DNA from: Paratinospora sagittata
Lineage: Eukaryota > Streptophyta > Magnoliopsida > Ranunculales > Menispermaceae
NCBI GenBank assembly: GCA_035771175.1
Contig: CM069597.1
Coordinates: forward strand, 10,265,001 to 10,329,000
Length of the DNA stretch: 64,000 nucleotides
Direction of reading: 5' to 3'
Position numbers and translations under genes: made by a program. The notes under the pieces were generated by a model. It was not told the DNA's origin and searched no databases. It was given only the letters and a program-made list of their open reading frames with translations. Within the stretch, counting starts at the first letter, position 1. Every line of letters begins with the position of its first letter. This document shows, piece after piece, positions 48,211 through 62,600 of the stretch.

Positions 48211-51200
48211 ATCCCCAAATCTAAATTTTGGTTTAAATGAACTAAATATACTTAGAAAAAGTGTTTGAGGCAATCGCGACCAATCCACCGGATTACTTTC
48301 TCTACCAACTCCTTGAGCGAGTCCCAATTTCCTTCAAGCAACCCCCAGAATAGATGGAACTCCGTTTCAATATCCCGATGAATTTTTGAACCCCAAATCT
48401 AAAATTTTGGTTTAAATGAACTAAATTTACTTAGAAAATGTGTTTGAGGCAATCACGACCAATCCACCAGATTGCTTTCGCCACCAACTCTTTGAGCGAG
48501 TCCCAATATCCTACTAGGAACCCCCGGAATAGATGGAACTCCGTTCCAATATCCCGGTGAATTTTTGATCCCCAAATCTAAATTTTGGTTTAAATGAACT
48601 AAATTTACTTAGAAAATGTGTTTGAGGTAATCGCTACCAATCCACCGGATTGCTTTCTTTACCAACTCCTTGAGCGAGTCCCAATATCCTTCAAGCAACC
48701 CCCTGAATAGATGGAACTCCGTTTCAATATCCCGATAAATTTTTGACCGCCAAATCTAAAATTTTGGTTTAAATGAACTAAATTTACTTAGAAAATGTGT
48801 TTGAGGCAATCACGACCAATCCACCGTATTGCTTTCTCCACCAACTCTTTGAGCGAGTCCTAATATCCTTCTAGCAACCCCCAGAATAGATGGAACTCCG
48901 TTTAAATATCCCGATGAATTTTTGACCCCAAAATCTAAAATTTTGGTTTAAATGAACTAAATTTACTTAGAAAATGTGTTTGAGGCAATCACAACCAATC
49001 CACCATATTGCTTTCTCCACCAACTCTTTGAGCGAGTCCTAATATCCTTCTAGCAACCCCCAGAATAGATGGAATTCCGTTTGAATATTCCGATGAATTT
49101 TTGACCCCTCAATCTCAAATTTTGGTTTAAATGAACTAAATTTACTTAGAAAATGTGTTTGAGGCAATCACGACCAATCCACCATATTGCTTTCTCCACC
49201 AACTCTTTAACCGAGTCCCAATATCCTTCTAGGAACCCACGGAATAGATGGAACTCCGTTCCAATATCCCGGTGAATTATTGATCCCCAAATCTAAATTT
49301 TGGTTTAAATGAACTAAATATACTTAGAAAAAGTGTTTGAGGCAATCGCGACCAATCCACCGGATTACTTTCTCTACCAACTCCTTGAGCGAGTCCCAAT
49401 ATCCTTCAAGCAACCCCCAGAATAGATGGAACTCCGTTTCAATATCCCGATGAATTTTTGACCCCCAAATCTAAAATTTTGGTTTAAATGAACTAAATTT
49501 ACTTAGAAAATGTGTTTGAGGCAATCACGACCAATCCACCGTATTGCTTTCTCCACCAACTCTTTGAGCGAGTCCTAATATCCTTCTAGCAACCCCCAGA
49601 ATAGATGGAACTCCGTTTCAATATCCCGATAAATTTTTGACCGCCAAATCTAAAATTTTGGTTTAAATGAACTAAATTTACTTAGAAAATGTGTTTGAGG
49701 CAATCACGACCAATCCACCGTATTGCTTTCTCCACCAACTCTTTGAGCGAGTCCTAATATCCTTCTAGCAACCCCCAGAATAGATGGAACTCTGTTTCAA
49801 TATCCCGATGAATTTTTGACCCCAAAATCTAAAATTTTGGTTTAAATGAACTAAATTTACTTAGAAAATGTGTTTGAGGCAATCACAACCAATCCACCAT
49901 ATTGCTTTCTCCACCAACTCTTTGAGCGAGTCCTAATATCCTTCTAGCAACCCCCAGAATAGATGGAATTCCGTTTGAATATTCCGATGAATTTTTGACC
50001 CCTCAATCTCAAATTTTGGTTTAAATGAACTAAATTTACTTAGAAAATGTGTTTGAGGCAATCGCGACCAATCCACCAGACTGCTTTCTCCACCAACTCT
50101 TTGAGCGAGTCCCAATATCCTTCTAGGAACCCCGGAATAGATGGAACTCCGTTCCCATATCCCGGTGAATTTTTGATCCCCAAATCTAAATTTTGGTTTA
50201 AATGAACTAAATATACTTAGAAAAAGTGTTTGAGGCAATCGCGACCAATCCACCGGACTACTTTCTCTACCAACTCCTTGAGCGAGTCCCAATATCCTTC
50301 AAGCAACCCCCAGAATAGATGGAACTCCGTTTCAAGATCCCGATGAATTTTTGACCCCAAATCTAAAATTTTGGTTTAAATGAACTAAATTTACTTAGAA
50401 AATGTGTTTGAGGGAATCGCGACCAATCCGCCGTATTGCTTTCTCCACCAACTCTTTGAGCGAGTCCTAATATCCTTCTAGCAACCTCCAGAATAGATGG
50501 AACTCCGTTCCAATATCCCGATGAATTTTTGACCCCTCAATCTCAAATTTTGGTTTAAATGAACTAAATTTACTTAGAAAATGTGTTTGAGGCAATCGCG
50601 ACCAATCCACCAGACTGCTTTCTCCACCAACTCTTTGAGCGAGTCCCAATATCATTCTAGGAACCCCGGAATAGATGGAACTCCGTTCCAATATCCCGGT
50701 GAATTTTTGATCCCCAAATCTAAATTTTTGTTTAAATGAACTAAATATACTTAGAAAAAGTGTTTGAGGCAATCGCGACCAATCCACCGGATTACTTTCT
50801 CTACCAACTCCTTGAGCGAGTCCCAATATCCTTCAAGCAACCCCCAGAATTGATGGAACTCCGTTTCAATATCCCGATGAATTTTTGACCCCCAAATCTA
50901 AAATTTTGGTTGAAATGAACTAAATTTACTTAGAAAATGTGTTTGAGGCAATCGCGACCAATCCACCAGACTGCTTTCTCCACCAACTCTTTGAGCGAGT
51001 CCCAATATCCTTCTAGGAACCCCCGGAATAGATGGAACTCCGTTCCAATATCCCGGTGAATTATTGATCCCCAAATCTAAATTTTGGTTTAAATGAACTA
51101 AATATACTTAGAAAATGTGTTTGAGGCAATCGCGACCAAATCCACCGGGCTACTTTCTCTACCAACTCGAGCGAGTCCCAATATCCTTCAAGCAACCCCC

Positions 51201-53470
51201 AGAATAGATGGAACTCCGTTTCAATATCCCGATGAATTTTTTACCCCCAAATCTAAGATTTTGGTTTAAATGAACTAAATTTACTTAGAAAATGTGTTTG
51301 AGGCAATCACGACCAATCCACCAGATTGCTTTCTCCACCAACTCTTTGAGCGAGTCCCAATATCCTTCTAGGAACCCCCGGAATAGATGGAACTCCGTTC
51401 CAATATCCCGGTGAATTTTTTATCCCCAAATCTAAATTTTGGTTTAAATGAACTAAATATACTTAGAAAAAGTGTTTGAGGCAATCGCGACCAATCCACC
51501 GGATTACTTTCTCTACCAACTCCTTGAGCGAGTCCCAATTTCCTTCAAGCAACCCCCAGAATAGATGGAACTCCGTTTCAATATCCCGATGAATTTTTGA
51601 ACCCCAAATCTAAAATTTTGGTTTAAATGAACTAAATTTACTTAGAAAATGTGTTTGAGGCAATCACGACCAATCCACCAGATTGCTTTCGCCACCAACT
51701 CTTTGAGCGAGTCCCAATATCCTACTAGGAACCCCCGGAATAGATGGAACTCCGTTCCAATATCCCGGTGAATTTTTGATCCCCAAATCTAAATTTTGGT
51801 TTAAATGAACTAAATTTACTTAGAAAATGTGTTTGAGGTAATCGCTACCAATCCACCGGATTGCTTTCTTTACCAACTCCTTGAGCGAGTCCCAATATCC
51901 TTCAAGCAACCCCCTGAATAGATGGAACTCCGTTTCAATATCCCGATAAATTTTTGACCGCCAAATCTAAAATTTTGGTTTAAATGAACTAAATTTACTT
52001 AGAAAATGTGTTTGAGGCAATCACGACCAATCCACCGTATTGCTTTCTCCACCAACTCTTTGAGCGAGTCCTAATATCCTTCTAGCAACCCCCAGAATAG
52101 ATGGAACTCCGTTTAAATATCCCGATGAATTTTTGACCCCAAAATCTAAAATTTTGGTTTAAATGAACTAAATTTACTTAGAAAATGTGTTTGAGGCAAT
52201 CACAACCAATCCACCATATTGCTTTCTCCACCAACTCTTTGAGCGAGTCCTAATATCCTTCTAGCAACCCCCAGAATAGATGGAATTCCGTTTGAATATT
52301 CCGATGAATTTTTGACCCCTCAATCTCAAATTTTGGTTTAAATGAACTAAATTTACTTAGAAAATGTGTTTGAGGCAATGACGACCAATCCACCATATTG
52401 CTTTCTCCACCAACTCTTTAACCGAGTCCCAATATCCTTCTAGGAACCCACGGAATAGATGGAACTCCGTTCCAATATCCCGGTGAATTATTGATCCCCA
52501 AATCTAAATTTTGGTTTAAATGAACTAAATATACTTAGAAAAAGTGTTTGAGGCAATCGCGACCAATCCACCGGATTACTTTCTCTACCAACTCCTTGAG
52601 CGAGTCCCAATATCCTTCAAGCAACCCCCAGAATAGATGGAACTCCGTTTCAATATCCCGATGAATTTTTGACCCCCAAATCTAAAATTTTGGTTTAAAT
52701 GAACTAAATTTACTTAGAAAATGTGTTTGAGGCAATCACGACCAATCCACCGTATTGCCTTCTCCACCAACTCTTTGAGCGAGTCCTAATATCCTTCTAG
52801 CAACCCCCAGAATAGATGGAACTCCGTTTCAATATCCCGATAAATTTTTGACCGCCAAATCTAAAATTTTGGTTTAAATGAACTAAATTTACTTAGAAAA
52901 TGTGTTTGAGGCAATCACGACCAATCCACCGTATTGCTTTCTCCACCAACTCTTTGAGCGAGTCCTAATATCCTTCTAGCAACCCCCAGAATAGATGGAA
53001 CTCTGTTTCAATATCCCGATGCATTTTTGACCCCAAAATCTAAAATTTTGGTTTAAATGAACTAAATTTACTTAGAAAATGTGTTTGAGGCAAACACAAC
53101 CAATCCACCATATTGCTTTCTCCACCAACTCTTTGAGCGAGTCCTAATATCCTTCTAGCAACCCCCAGAATAGATGGAATTCCGTTTGAATATTCCGATG
53201 AATTTTTGACCCCTCAATCTCAAATTTTGGTTTAAATGAACTAAATTTACTTAGAAAATGTGTTTGAGGCAATCGCGACCAATCCACCAGACTGCTTTCT
53301 CCACCAACTCTTTGAGCGAGTCCCAATATCCTTCTAGGAACCCCGGAATAGATGGAACTCCGTTCCCATATCCCGGTGAATTTTTGATCCCCAAATCTAA
53401 ATTTTGGTTTAAATGAACTAAATATACTTAGAAAAAGTGTTTGAGGCAATCGCGACCAATCCACCGGACT
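47050..53470. repeat. 3,211-bp tandem duplication (18-mer), two copies
   Basis: Copies are about 47,050-50,260 and 50,261-53,470. Markers at offset 3,211 include 47,256/50,467, 49,933/53,144, CCAAATCC at 47,923/51,134, AATTTCCTTC near 48,328/51,539 and CCTACTAGG near 48,511/51,722. The unit contains the second 1,602-bp copy, so this duplication came after the 9-mer one. Confidence 0.84.
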
Positions 53471-56400
53471 ACTTTCTCTACCAACTCCTTGAGCGAGTCC
53501 CAATATCCTTCAAGCAACCCCCAGAATAGATGGAACTCCGTTTCAAGATCCCGATGAATTTTTGACCAAAAATCTAAAATTTTGGTTTAAATGAACTAAA
53601 TTTACTTAGAAAATGTGTTTGAGGCAATCACAACCAATCCACCATATTGCTTTCTCCACCAACTCTTTGAGCGAGTCCTAATATCCTTCTAGCAACCCCC
53701 AGAATAGATGGAATTCCGTTTGAATATTCCGATGAATTTTTGACCCCTCAATCTCAAATTTTGGTTTAAATGAACTAAATTTACTTAGAAAATGTGTTTG
53801 AGGCAATCACGACCAATCCACCATATTGCTTTCTCCACCAACTCTTTAACCGAGTCCCAATATCCTTCTAGGAACCCACAGAATAGATGGAACTCCGTTC
53901 CAATATCCCGGTGAATTATTGATCCCCAAATCTAAATTTTGGTTTAAATGAACTAAATATACTTAGAAAAAGTGTTTGAGGCAATCGCGACCAATCCACC
54001 GGATTACTTTCTCTACCAACTCCTTGAGCGAGTCCCAATATCCTTCAAGCAACCCCCAGAATAGATGGAACTCCGTTTCAATATCCCGATGAATTTTTGA
54101 CCCCCAAATCTAAAATTTTGGTTTAAATGAACTAAATTTACTTAGAAAATGTGTTTGAGGCAATCACGACCAATCCACCGTATTGCTTTCTCCACCAACT
54201 CTTTGAGCGAGTCCTAATATCCTTCTAGCAACCCCCAGAATAGATGGAACTCCGTTTCAATATCCCGATAAATTTTTGACCGCCAAATCTAAAATTTTGG
54301 TTTAAATGAACTAAATTTACTTAGAAAATGTGTTTGAGGCAATCACGACCAATCCACCGTATTGCTTTCTCCACCAACTCTTTGAGCGAGTCCTAATATC
54401 CTTCTAGCAACCCCCAAAATAGATGGAACTCCGTTTCAATATCCCGATGAATTTTTGACCCCAAAATCTAATATTTTGGTTTAAATGAACTAAATTTACT
54501 TAGAAAATGTGTTTGAGGCAATCACAACCAATCCACCATATTGCTTTCTCCACCAACTCTTTGAGCGAGTCCTAATATCCTTCTAGCAACCCCCAGAATA
54601 GATGGAATTCCGTTTGAATATTCCGATGAATTTTTGACCCCTCAATCTCAAATTTTGGTTTAAATGAACTAAATTTACTTAGAAAATGTGTTTGAGGCAA
54701 TCGCGACCAATCCACCAGACTGCTTTCTCCACCAACTCTTTGAGCGAGTCCCAATATCCTTCTAGGAACCCCGGAATAGATGGAACTCCGTTCCAATATC
54801 CCGGTGAATTTTTGATCCCCAAATCTAAATTTGGGTTTAAATGAACTAAATATACTTAGAAAAAGTGTTTGAGGCAATCGCGTCCAATCCACCGGACTAC
54901 TTTCTCTACCAACTCCTTGAGCGAGTCCCAATATCCTTCAAGCAACCCCCAGAATAGATGGAACTCCGTTTCAAGATCCCGATGAATTTTTGACCCCAAA
55001 TCTAAAATTTTGGTTTAAATGAACTAAATTTACTTAGAAAATGTGTTTGAGGGAATCGCGACCAATCCTCCGTATTGCTTTCTCCACCAACTCTTTGAGC
55101 GAGTCCTAATATCCTTCTAGCAACCTCCAGAATAGATGGAACTCCGTTCCAATATCCCGATGAATTTTTGACCCCTCAATCTCAAATTTTGGTTTAAATG
55201 AACTAAATTTACTTAGAAAATGTGTTTGAGGCAATCGCGACCAATCCACCAGACTGCTTTCTCCACCAACTCTTTGAGCGAGTCCCAATATCCTTCTAGG
55301 AACCCCGGAATAGATGGATCTCCGTTCCAATATCCCGGTGAATTTTTGATCCCCAAATCTAAATTTTGGTTTAAATGAACTAAATATACTTAGAAAAAGT
55401 GTTTGAGGCAATCGCAACCAATCCACCGGATTACTTTCTCTACCAACTCCTTGAGCGAGTCCCAATATCCTTCAAGCAACCCCCAGAATTTATGGAACTC
55501 CGTTTCAATATCCCGATGATTTTTTGATCCCCAAATCTAAATTTTGGTTTAAATGAACTAAATATACTTAGAAAAAGTGTTTGAGGCAATCGCGACCAAT
55601 CCACCATATTGCTTTCTCCACCAACTCTTTGAGCGAGTCCCAATATCCTTCAAGCAACCCCCAGAATAGATGGAACTCCGTTTCAAGATCCCGATGAATT
55701 TTTGACCATAAATCTAAAATTTTGGTTTAAATGAACTAAATTTACTTAGAAAATGTGTTTGAGGGAATCGCGACCAATCCGCCGTATTGCTTTCTCCACC
55801 AACTCTTTGAGCGAGTCCTAATATCCTTCTAGCAACCTCCAGAATAGATGGAACTCCGTTCCAATATCCCGATGAATTTTTGACCCCTCAATCTCAAATT
55901 TTGGTTTAAATGAACTAAATTTACTTAGAAAATGTGTTTGAGGCAATCGCGACCAATCCACCAGACTGCTTTCTCCACCAACTCTTTGAGCGAGTCCCAA
56001 TATCATTCTAGGAACCCCCGGAATAGATGGAACTCCGTTCCAATATCCCGGTGAATTTTTGATCCCCAAATCTAAATTTTTGTTTAAATGAACTAAATAT
56101 ACTTAGAAAAAGTGTTTGAGGCAATCGCGACCAATCCACCGGATTACTTTCTCTACCAACTCCTTGAGCGAGTCCCAATATCCTTCAAGCAACCCCCAGA
56201 ATTGATGGAACTCCGTTTCAATATCCCGATGAATTTTTGACCCCCAAATCTAAAATTTTGGTTTAAATGAACTAAATTTACTTAGAAAATGTGTTTGAGG
56301 CAATCGCGACCAATCCACCTGACTGCTTTCTCCACCAACTCTTTGAGCGAGTCCCAATATCATTCTAGGAACCCCGGAATAGATGGAACTCCGTTCCAAT

Positions 56401-56640
56401 ATCCCGGTGAATTTTTGATCCCCAAATCTAAATTTTTGTTTAAATGAACTAAATATACTTAGAAAAAGTGTTTGAGGCAATCGCGACCAATCCACCGGAT
56501 TACTTTCTCTACCAACTCCTTGAGCGAGTCCCAATATCCTTCAAGCAACCCCCAGAATTGATGGAACTCCGTTTCAATATCCCGATGAATTTTTGACCCC
56601 CAAATCTAAAATTTTGGTTTAAATGAACTAAATTTACTTA
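53470..56640. repeat. Mosaic satellite zone with 8-mer similarity
   Basis: The segment at 53,144 recurs at 54,572 (offset 1,428 bp, eight monomers). The segment around 55,106-55,643 resembles 44,764-45,370 and 34,542-35,148. Irregular GACCAAAAATC and GACCATAAATC variants appear at 53,566 and 55,703. Confidence 0.65.
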
Positions 56641-59600
56641 GAAAATGTGTTTGAGGGAATCACGACCAATCCACCAGATTGCTTTCTCCACCAACTCTTT
56701 GAGCGAGTCCCAATATCCTTCTAGGAACCCCCGGAATAAATGGAACTCCGTTCCAATATCCCGGTGAATTATTGATCCCCAAATCTAAATTTTGGTTTAC
56801 CTGAACTAAATATACCTAGAAAAAGTGTTTGTGGCAGTCGCAACCCATCCACCGGACTACTTTCTCTACCAACTCCTTGAGCGAGTCCCAATATCCTTCA
56901 AGCAACCCCCAAAATAGATGGAACTCCGTTTCAATATCCCGATGAATTTTTGAACCCCAAATCTAAAATTTTGGTTTAAATGAACTAAATTTACTTAGAA
57001 AATGTGTTTGAGGCAATCACGACCAATCCACCAGATTGCTTTCTCCACCAACTCTTTAAGCGAGTCCCAATATCCTTCTAGGAACCCCCGGAATAGATGG
57101 AACTCCGTTCCAATATCCCGGTGAATTTTTGACTCCCAAATCTAAATTTTGGTTTAAATGAACTAAATATACTTAGAAAAAGTGTTTGAGGCAGTCGCGA
57201 CCAATCCACCGGATTACTTTCTCTACCAACTCCTTGAGCGAGTCCCAATATCCTTCAAGCAACCCCCAGAATAGATGGAACTCCGTTTCAATATTCCGAT
57301 GAATTTTTGACCCCCAAATCTAAAATTTTGGTTTAAATGAACTAAATTTACTTATAAAATGTGTTTGAGGCAGTCACGACCAATCCACCAGATTGCTTTC
57401 TCCACCAACTCTTTGAGCGAGTCCCAATATCCTTCTAGGAACCCCCGGAATAGATGGAACTCCGTTCCAATATCCCGGTGAATTTTTGATCCCCAAATCT
57501 AAATTTTGGTTTAAATGAACTAAATATACTTAGAAAAAGTGTTTGAGGCAATCGCGACCAATCCACCGGATTACTTTCTCTACCAACTCCTTGAGCGAGT
57601 CCCAATATCCTTCAAGCAACCCCCAAAATAGATGGAACTCCGTTTCAATATCCCGATGAATTTTTTACCCCCAAATCTAAAATTTTGGTTTAAATGAACT
57701 AAATTTACTTAGAAAATGTGTTTGAGGCAATCACGACCAATCCACCGTATTGCTTTCTCCACCAACTCTTTGAGCGAGTCCTAATATCCTTCTAGCAACC
57801 CCCAGAATAGATGGAACTCCGTTTCAATATCCCGATGAATTTTTGACCCCAAAATCTAAAATTTTGGTTTAAATGAACTAAATTTACTTAGAAAATGTGT
57901 TTGAGGCAATCACAACCAATCCACCATATTGCTTTCTCCACCAACTCTTTGAGCGAGTCCTAATATCCTTCTAGCAACCCCCAGAATAGATGGAATTCCG
58001 TTTGAATATTCCGATGAATTTTTGACCCCTCAATCTCAAGTTTTGGTTTAAATGAACTAAATTTACTTAGAAAATGTGTTTGAGGCAATCACGACCAATC
58101 CACCATATTGCTTTCTCCGCCAACTCTTTAACCGAGTCCCAATATCCTTCTAGGAACCCACGGAATAGATGGAACTCCGTTCCAATATCCCGGTGAATTA
58201 TTGATCCCCAAATCTAAATTTTGGTTTAAATGAACTAAATATACTTAGAAAAAGTGTTTGAGGCAATCGCGACCAATCCACCGGATTACTTTCTCTACCA
58301 ACTCCTTGAGCGAGTCCCAATATCCTTCAAGCAACCCCCAGAATAGATGGAACTCCGTTTCAATATCCCGATGAATTTTTGACCCCCAAATCTAAAATTT
58401 TGGTTTAAATGAACTAAATTTACTTAGAAAATGTGTTTGAGGCAATCACGACCAATCCACCGTATTGCTTTCTCCACCAACTCTTTGAGCGAGTCCTAAT
58501 ATCCTTCTAGCAACCCCCAGAATAGATGGAACTCCGTTTCAATATCCCGATGAATTTTTGACCCCAAAATCTAAAATTTTGGTTTAAATGAACAAAATTT
58601 ACTTAGAAAATGTGTTTGAGGCAATCACGACCAATCCACCATATTGCTTTCTCCACCAACTCTTTAACCGAGTCCCAATATCCTTCTAGGAACCCACGGA
58701 ATAGATGGAACTCCGTTCCAATATCCCGGTGAATTATTGATCCCCAAATCTAAATTTTGGTTTAAATGAACTAAATATACTTAGAAAAAGTGTTTGAGGC
58801 AATCGCGACCAATCCACCGGATTACTTTCTCTACCAACTCCTTGAGCGAGTCCCAATATCCTTCAAGCAACCCCCAGAATAGATGGAACTCCGTTTCAAT
58901 ATCCCGATGAATTTTTGACCCCAAAATCTAAAATTTTGGTTTAAATGAACTAAATTTATTTAGAAAATGTGTTTGAGGCAATCACGACCAATCCACCGTA
59001 TTGCTTTCTCCACCAACTCTTTGAGCGAGTCCTAATATCCTTCTAGCAACCCCCAGAATAGATGGAATTCCGTTTGAATATTCCGATGAATTTTTGACCC
59101 CTCAATCTCAAATTTTGGTTTAAATGAACTAAATTTACTTAGAAAATGTGTTTGAGGCAATCACGACCAATCCACCATATTGCTTTGTCCACCAACTCTT
59201 TAACCGAGTCCCAATATCCTTCTAGGAACCCACGGAATAGATGGAACTCCGTTCCAATATCCCGGTGAATTATTGATCCCCAAATCTAAATTTTGGTTTA
59301 AATGAACTAAATATACTTAGAAAAAGTGTTTGAGGCAATCGCGACCAATCCACCGGATTACTTTCTCTACCAACTCCTTGAGCGAGTCCCAATATCCTTC
59401 AAGCAACCCCCAGAATAGATGGAACTCCGTTTCAATATCCCGATGAATTTTTGACCCCCAAATCAAAAATTTGGGTTTAAATGAACTAAATTTACTTAGA
59501 AAATGTGTTTGAGGCAATCACGACCAATCCACCGTATTGCTTTCTCCACCAACTCTTTGAGCGAGTCCTAATATCCTTCTAGCAACACCCAGAATAGATG

Positions 59601-62600
59601 GAACTCCGTTTCAATATCCCGATGAATTTTTGACCCCAAAATCTAAAATTTTGTTTTAAATGAACTAAATTTACTTAGAAAATGTGTTTGAGGCAATCAC
59701 GACCAATCCACCATATTGCTTTCTCCACCAACTCTTTAACCGAGTCACAATATCCTTCTAGGAACCCACGGAATAGATGGAACTCCGTTCCAATATCCCG
59801 GTGAATTATTGATCCCCAAATCTAAATTTTGGTTTAAATGAACTAAATATACTTAGAAAAAGTGTTTGAGGCAATCGCGACCAATCCACCGGATTACTTT
59901 CTCTACCAACTGCTTGAGCGAGTCCCAATATCCTTCTAGGAACCCCCGGAATAGATGGAACTCCGTTCCAATATCCCGGTGAATTTTTGATCCCCAAATC
60001 TAAATTTTGGTTTAAATGAACTAAATATACTTAGAAAAAGTGTTTGAGGCAATCGCGACCAATCCACCATTGCTTTCTCCACCAACTCTTTGAGCGAGTC
60101 CCAATATCCTTTTAGGAACCCCCGGAATAGATGGAACTCCGTTCCAATATCCCGGTGAATTTTTGACCCCCAAATCTAAATTTTGTTTTAAATGAACTAA
60201 ATATACTAAGAAAAAGTATTTGAGGCAATCGCGACCAATCCACCGGATTGCTTTCTCTACCAACTCCTTGAGCGAGTCCCAATATCCTTTAAGCAACCCC
60301 CAGAATAGATGGAACTCCGTTTCAAGATCCCGATGAATTTTTGACCCCCAAATCTAAAATTTTGGTTTAAATGAACTAAATTTTCTTAGAAAATGTGTTT
60401 GAGGGAATCGGAACCAATCCGCCGTATTGCTTTCTCCACCAACTCTTTGAGCGAGTCCTAATATCCTTCTAGCAACCCCCAGAATAGATGGAACTCCGTT
60501 TCAATATCCCGATGAATTTTTGACCCCAAAATCTAAAATTTTGGTTTAAATGAACTAAATTTACTTAGAAAATGTGTTTGAGGCAATCACGACCAATCCA
60601 CCATATTGCTTTCTCCACCAACTCTTTAACCGAGTCCCAATATCCTTCTAGGAACCCACGGAATAGATGGAACTCCGTTCCAATATCCCGGTGAATTATT
60701 GATCCCCAAATCTAAATTTTGGTTTAAATGAACTAAATATACTTAGAAAAAGTGTTTGAGGCAATCGCGACCAATCCACCGGATTACTTTCTCTACCAAC
60801 TCCTTGAGCGAGTCCCAATATCCTTCAAGCAACCCCCAGAATAGATGGAACTCCGTTTCAATATCCCGATGAATTTTTGACCCCAAAATCTAAAATTTTG
60901 GTTTAAATGAACTAAATTTATTTAGAAAATGTGTTTGAGGCAATCACGACCAATCCACCGTATTGCTTTCTCCACCAACTCTTTGAGCGAGTCCTAATAT
61001 CCTTCTAGCAACCCCCAGAATAGATGGAATTCCGTTTGAATATTCCGATGAATTTTTGACCCCTCAATCTCAAATTTTGGTTTAAATGAACTAAATTTAC
61101 TTAGAAAATGTGTTTGAGGCAATCACGACCAATCCACCATATTGCTTTGTCCACCAACTCTTTAACCGAGTCCCAATATCCTTCTAGGAACCCACGGAAT
61201 AGATGGAACTCCGTTCCAATATCCCGGTGAATTATTGATCCCCAAATCTAAATTTTGGTTTAAATGAACTAAATATACTTAGAAAAAGTGTTTGAGGCAA
61301 TCGCGACCAATCCACCGGATTACTTTCTCTACCAACTCCTTGAGCGAGTCCCAATATCCTTCAAGCAACCCCCAGAATAGATGGAACTCCGTTTCAATAT
61401 CCCGATGAATTTTTGACCCCCAAATCAAAAATTTTGGTTTAAATGAACTAAATTTACTTAGAAAATGTGTTTGAGGCAATCACGACCAATCCACCGTATT
61501 GCTTTCTCCACCAACTCTTTGAGCGAGTCCTAATATCCTTCTAGCAACACCCAGAATAGATGGAACTCCGTTTCAATATCCCGATGAATTTTTGACCCCA
61601 AAATCTAAAATTTTGTTTTAAATGAACTAAATTTACTTAGAAAATGTGTTTGAGGGAATCACGACCAATCCACCAGATTGCTTTCTCCACCAACTCTTTG
61701 AGCGAGTCCCAATATCCTTCTAGGAACCCCCGGAATAAATGGAACTCCGTTCCAATATCCCGGTGAATTATTGATCCCCAAATCTAAATTTTGGTTTACC
61801 TGAACTAAATATACCTAGAAAAAGTGTTTGTGGCAGTCGCAACCCATCCACCGGACTACTTTCTCTACCAACTCCTTGAGCGAGTCCCAATATCCTTCAA
61901 GCAACCCCCAAAATAGATGGAACTCCGTTTCAATATCCCGATGAATTTTTGAACCCCAAATCTAAAATTTTGGTTTAAATGAACTAAATTTACTTAGAAA
62001 ATGTGTTTGAGGCAATCACGACCAATCCACCAGATTGCTTTCTCCACCAACTCTTTAAGCGAGTCCCAATATCCTTCTAGGAACCCCCGGAATAGATGGA
62101 ACTCCGTTCCAATATCCCGGTGAATTTTTGACTCCCAAATCTAAATTTTGGTTTAAATGAACTAAATATACTTAGAAAAAGTGTTTGAGGCAGTCGCGAC
62201 CAATCCACCGGATTACTTTCTCTACCAACTCCTTGAGCGAGTCCCAATATCCTTCAAGCAACCCCCAGAATAGATGGAACTCCGTTTCAATATTCCGATG
62301 AATTTTTGACCCCCAAATCTAAAATTTTGGTTTAAATGAACTAAATTTACTTATAAAATGTGTTTGAGGCAGTCACGACCAATCCACCAGATTGCTTTCT
62401 CCACCAACTCTTTGAGCGAGTCCCAATATCCTTCTAGGAACCCCCGGAATAGATGGAACTCCGTTCCAATATCCCGGTGAATTTTTGATCCCCAAATCTA
62501 AATTTTGGTTTAAATGAACTAAATATACTTAGAAAAAGTGTTTGAGGCAATCGCGACCAATCCACCGGATTACTTTCTCTACCAACTCCTTGAGCGAGTC

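Noticed and set aside
360..61479. Dozens of minus-strand ORFs of 60-142 codons with shared peptides such as GLAQ, VDWSRLPQT and SSFKPKF
   Set aside because: They are translations of satellite monomers on one strand. Monomer length is not a multiple of three, frames change at every monomer, starts and stops follow point variants, and there is no promoter or other gene sign.
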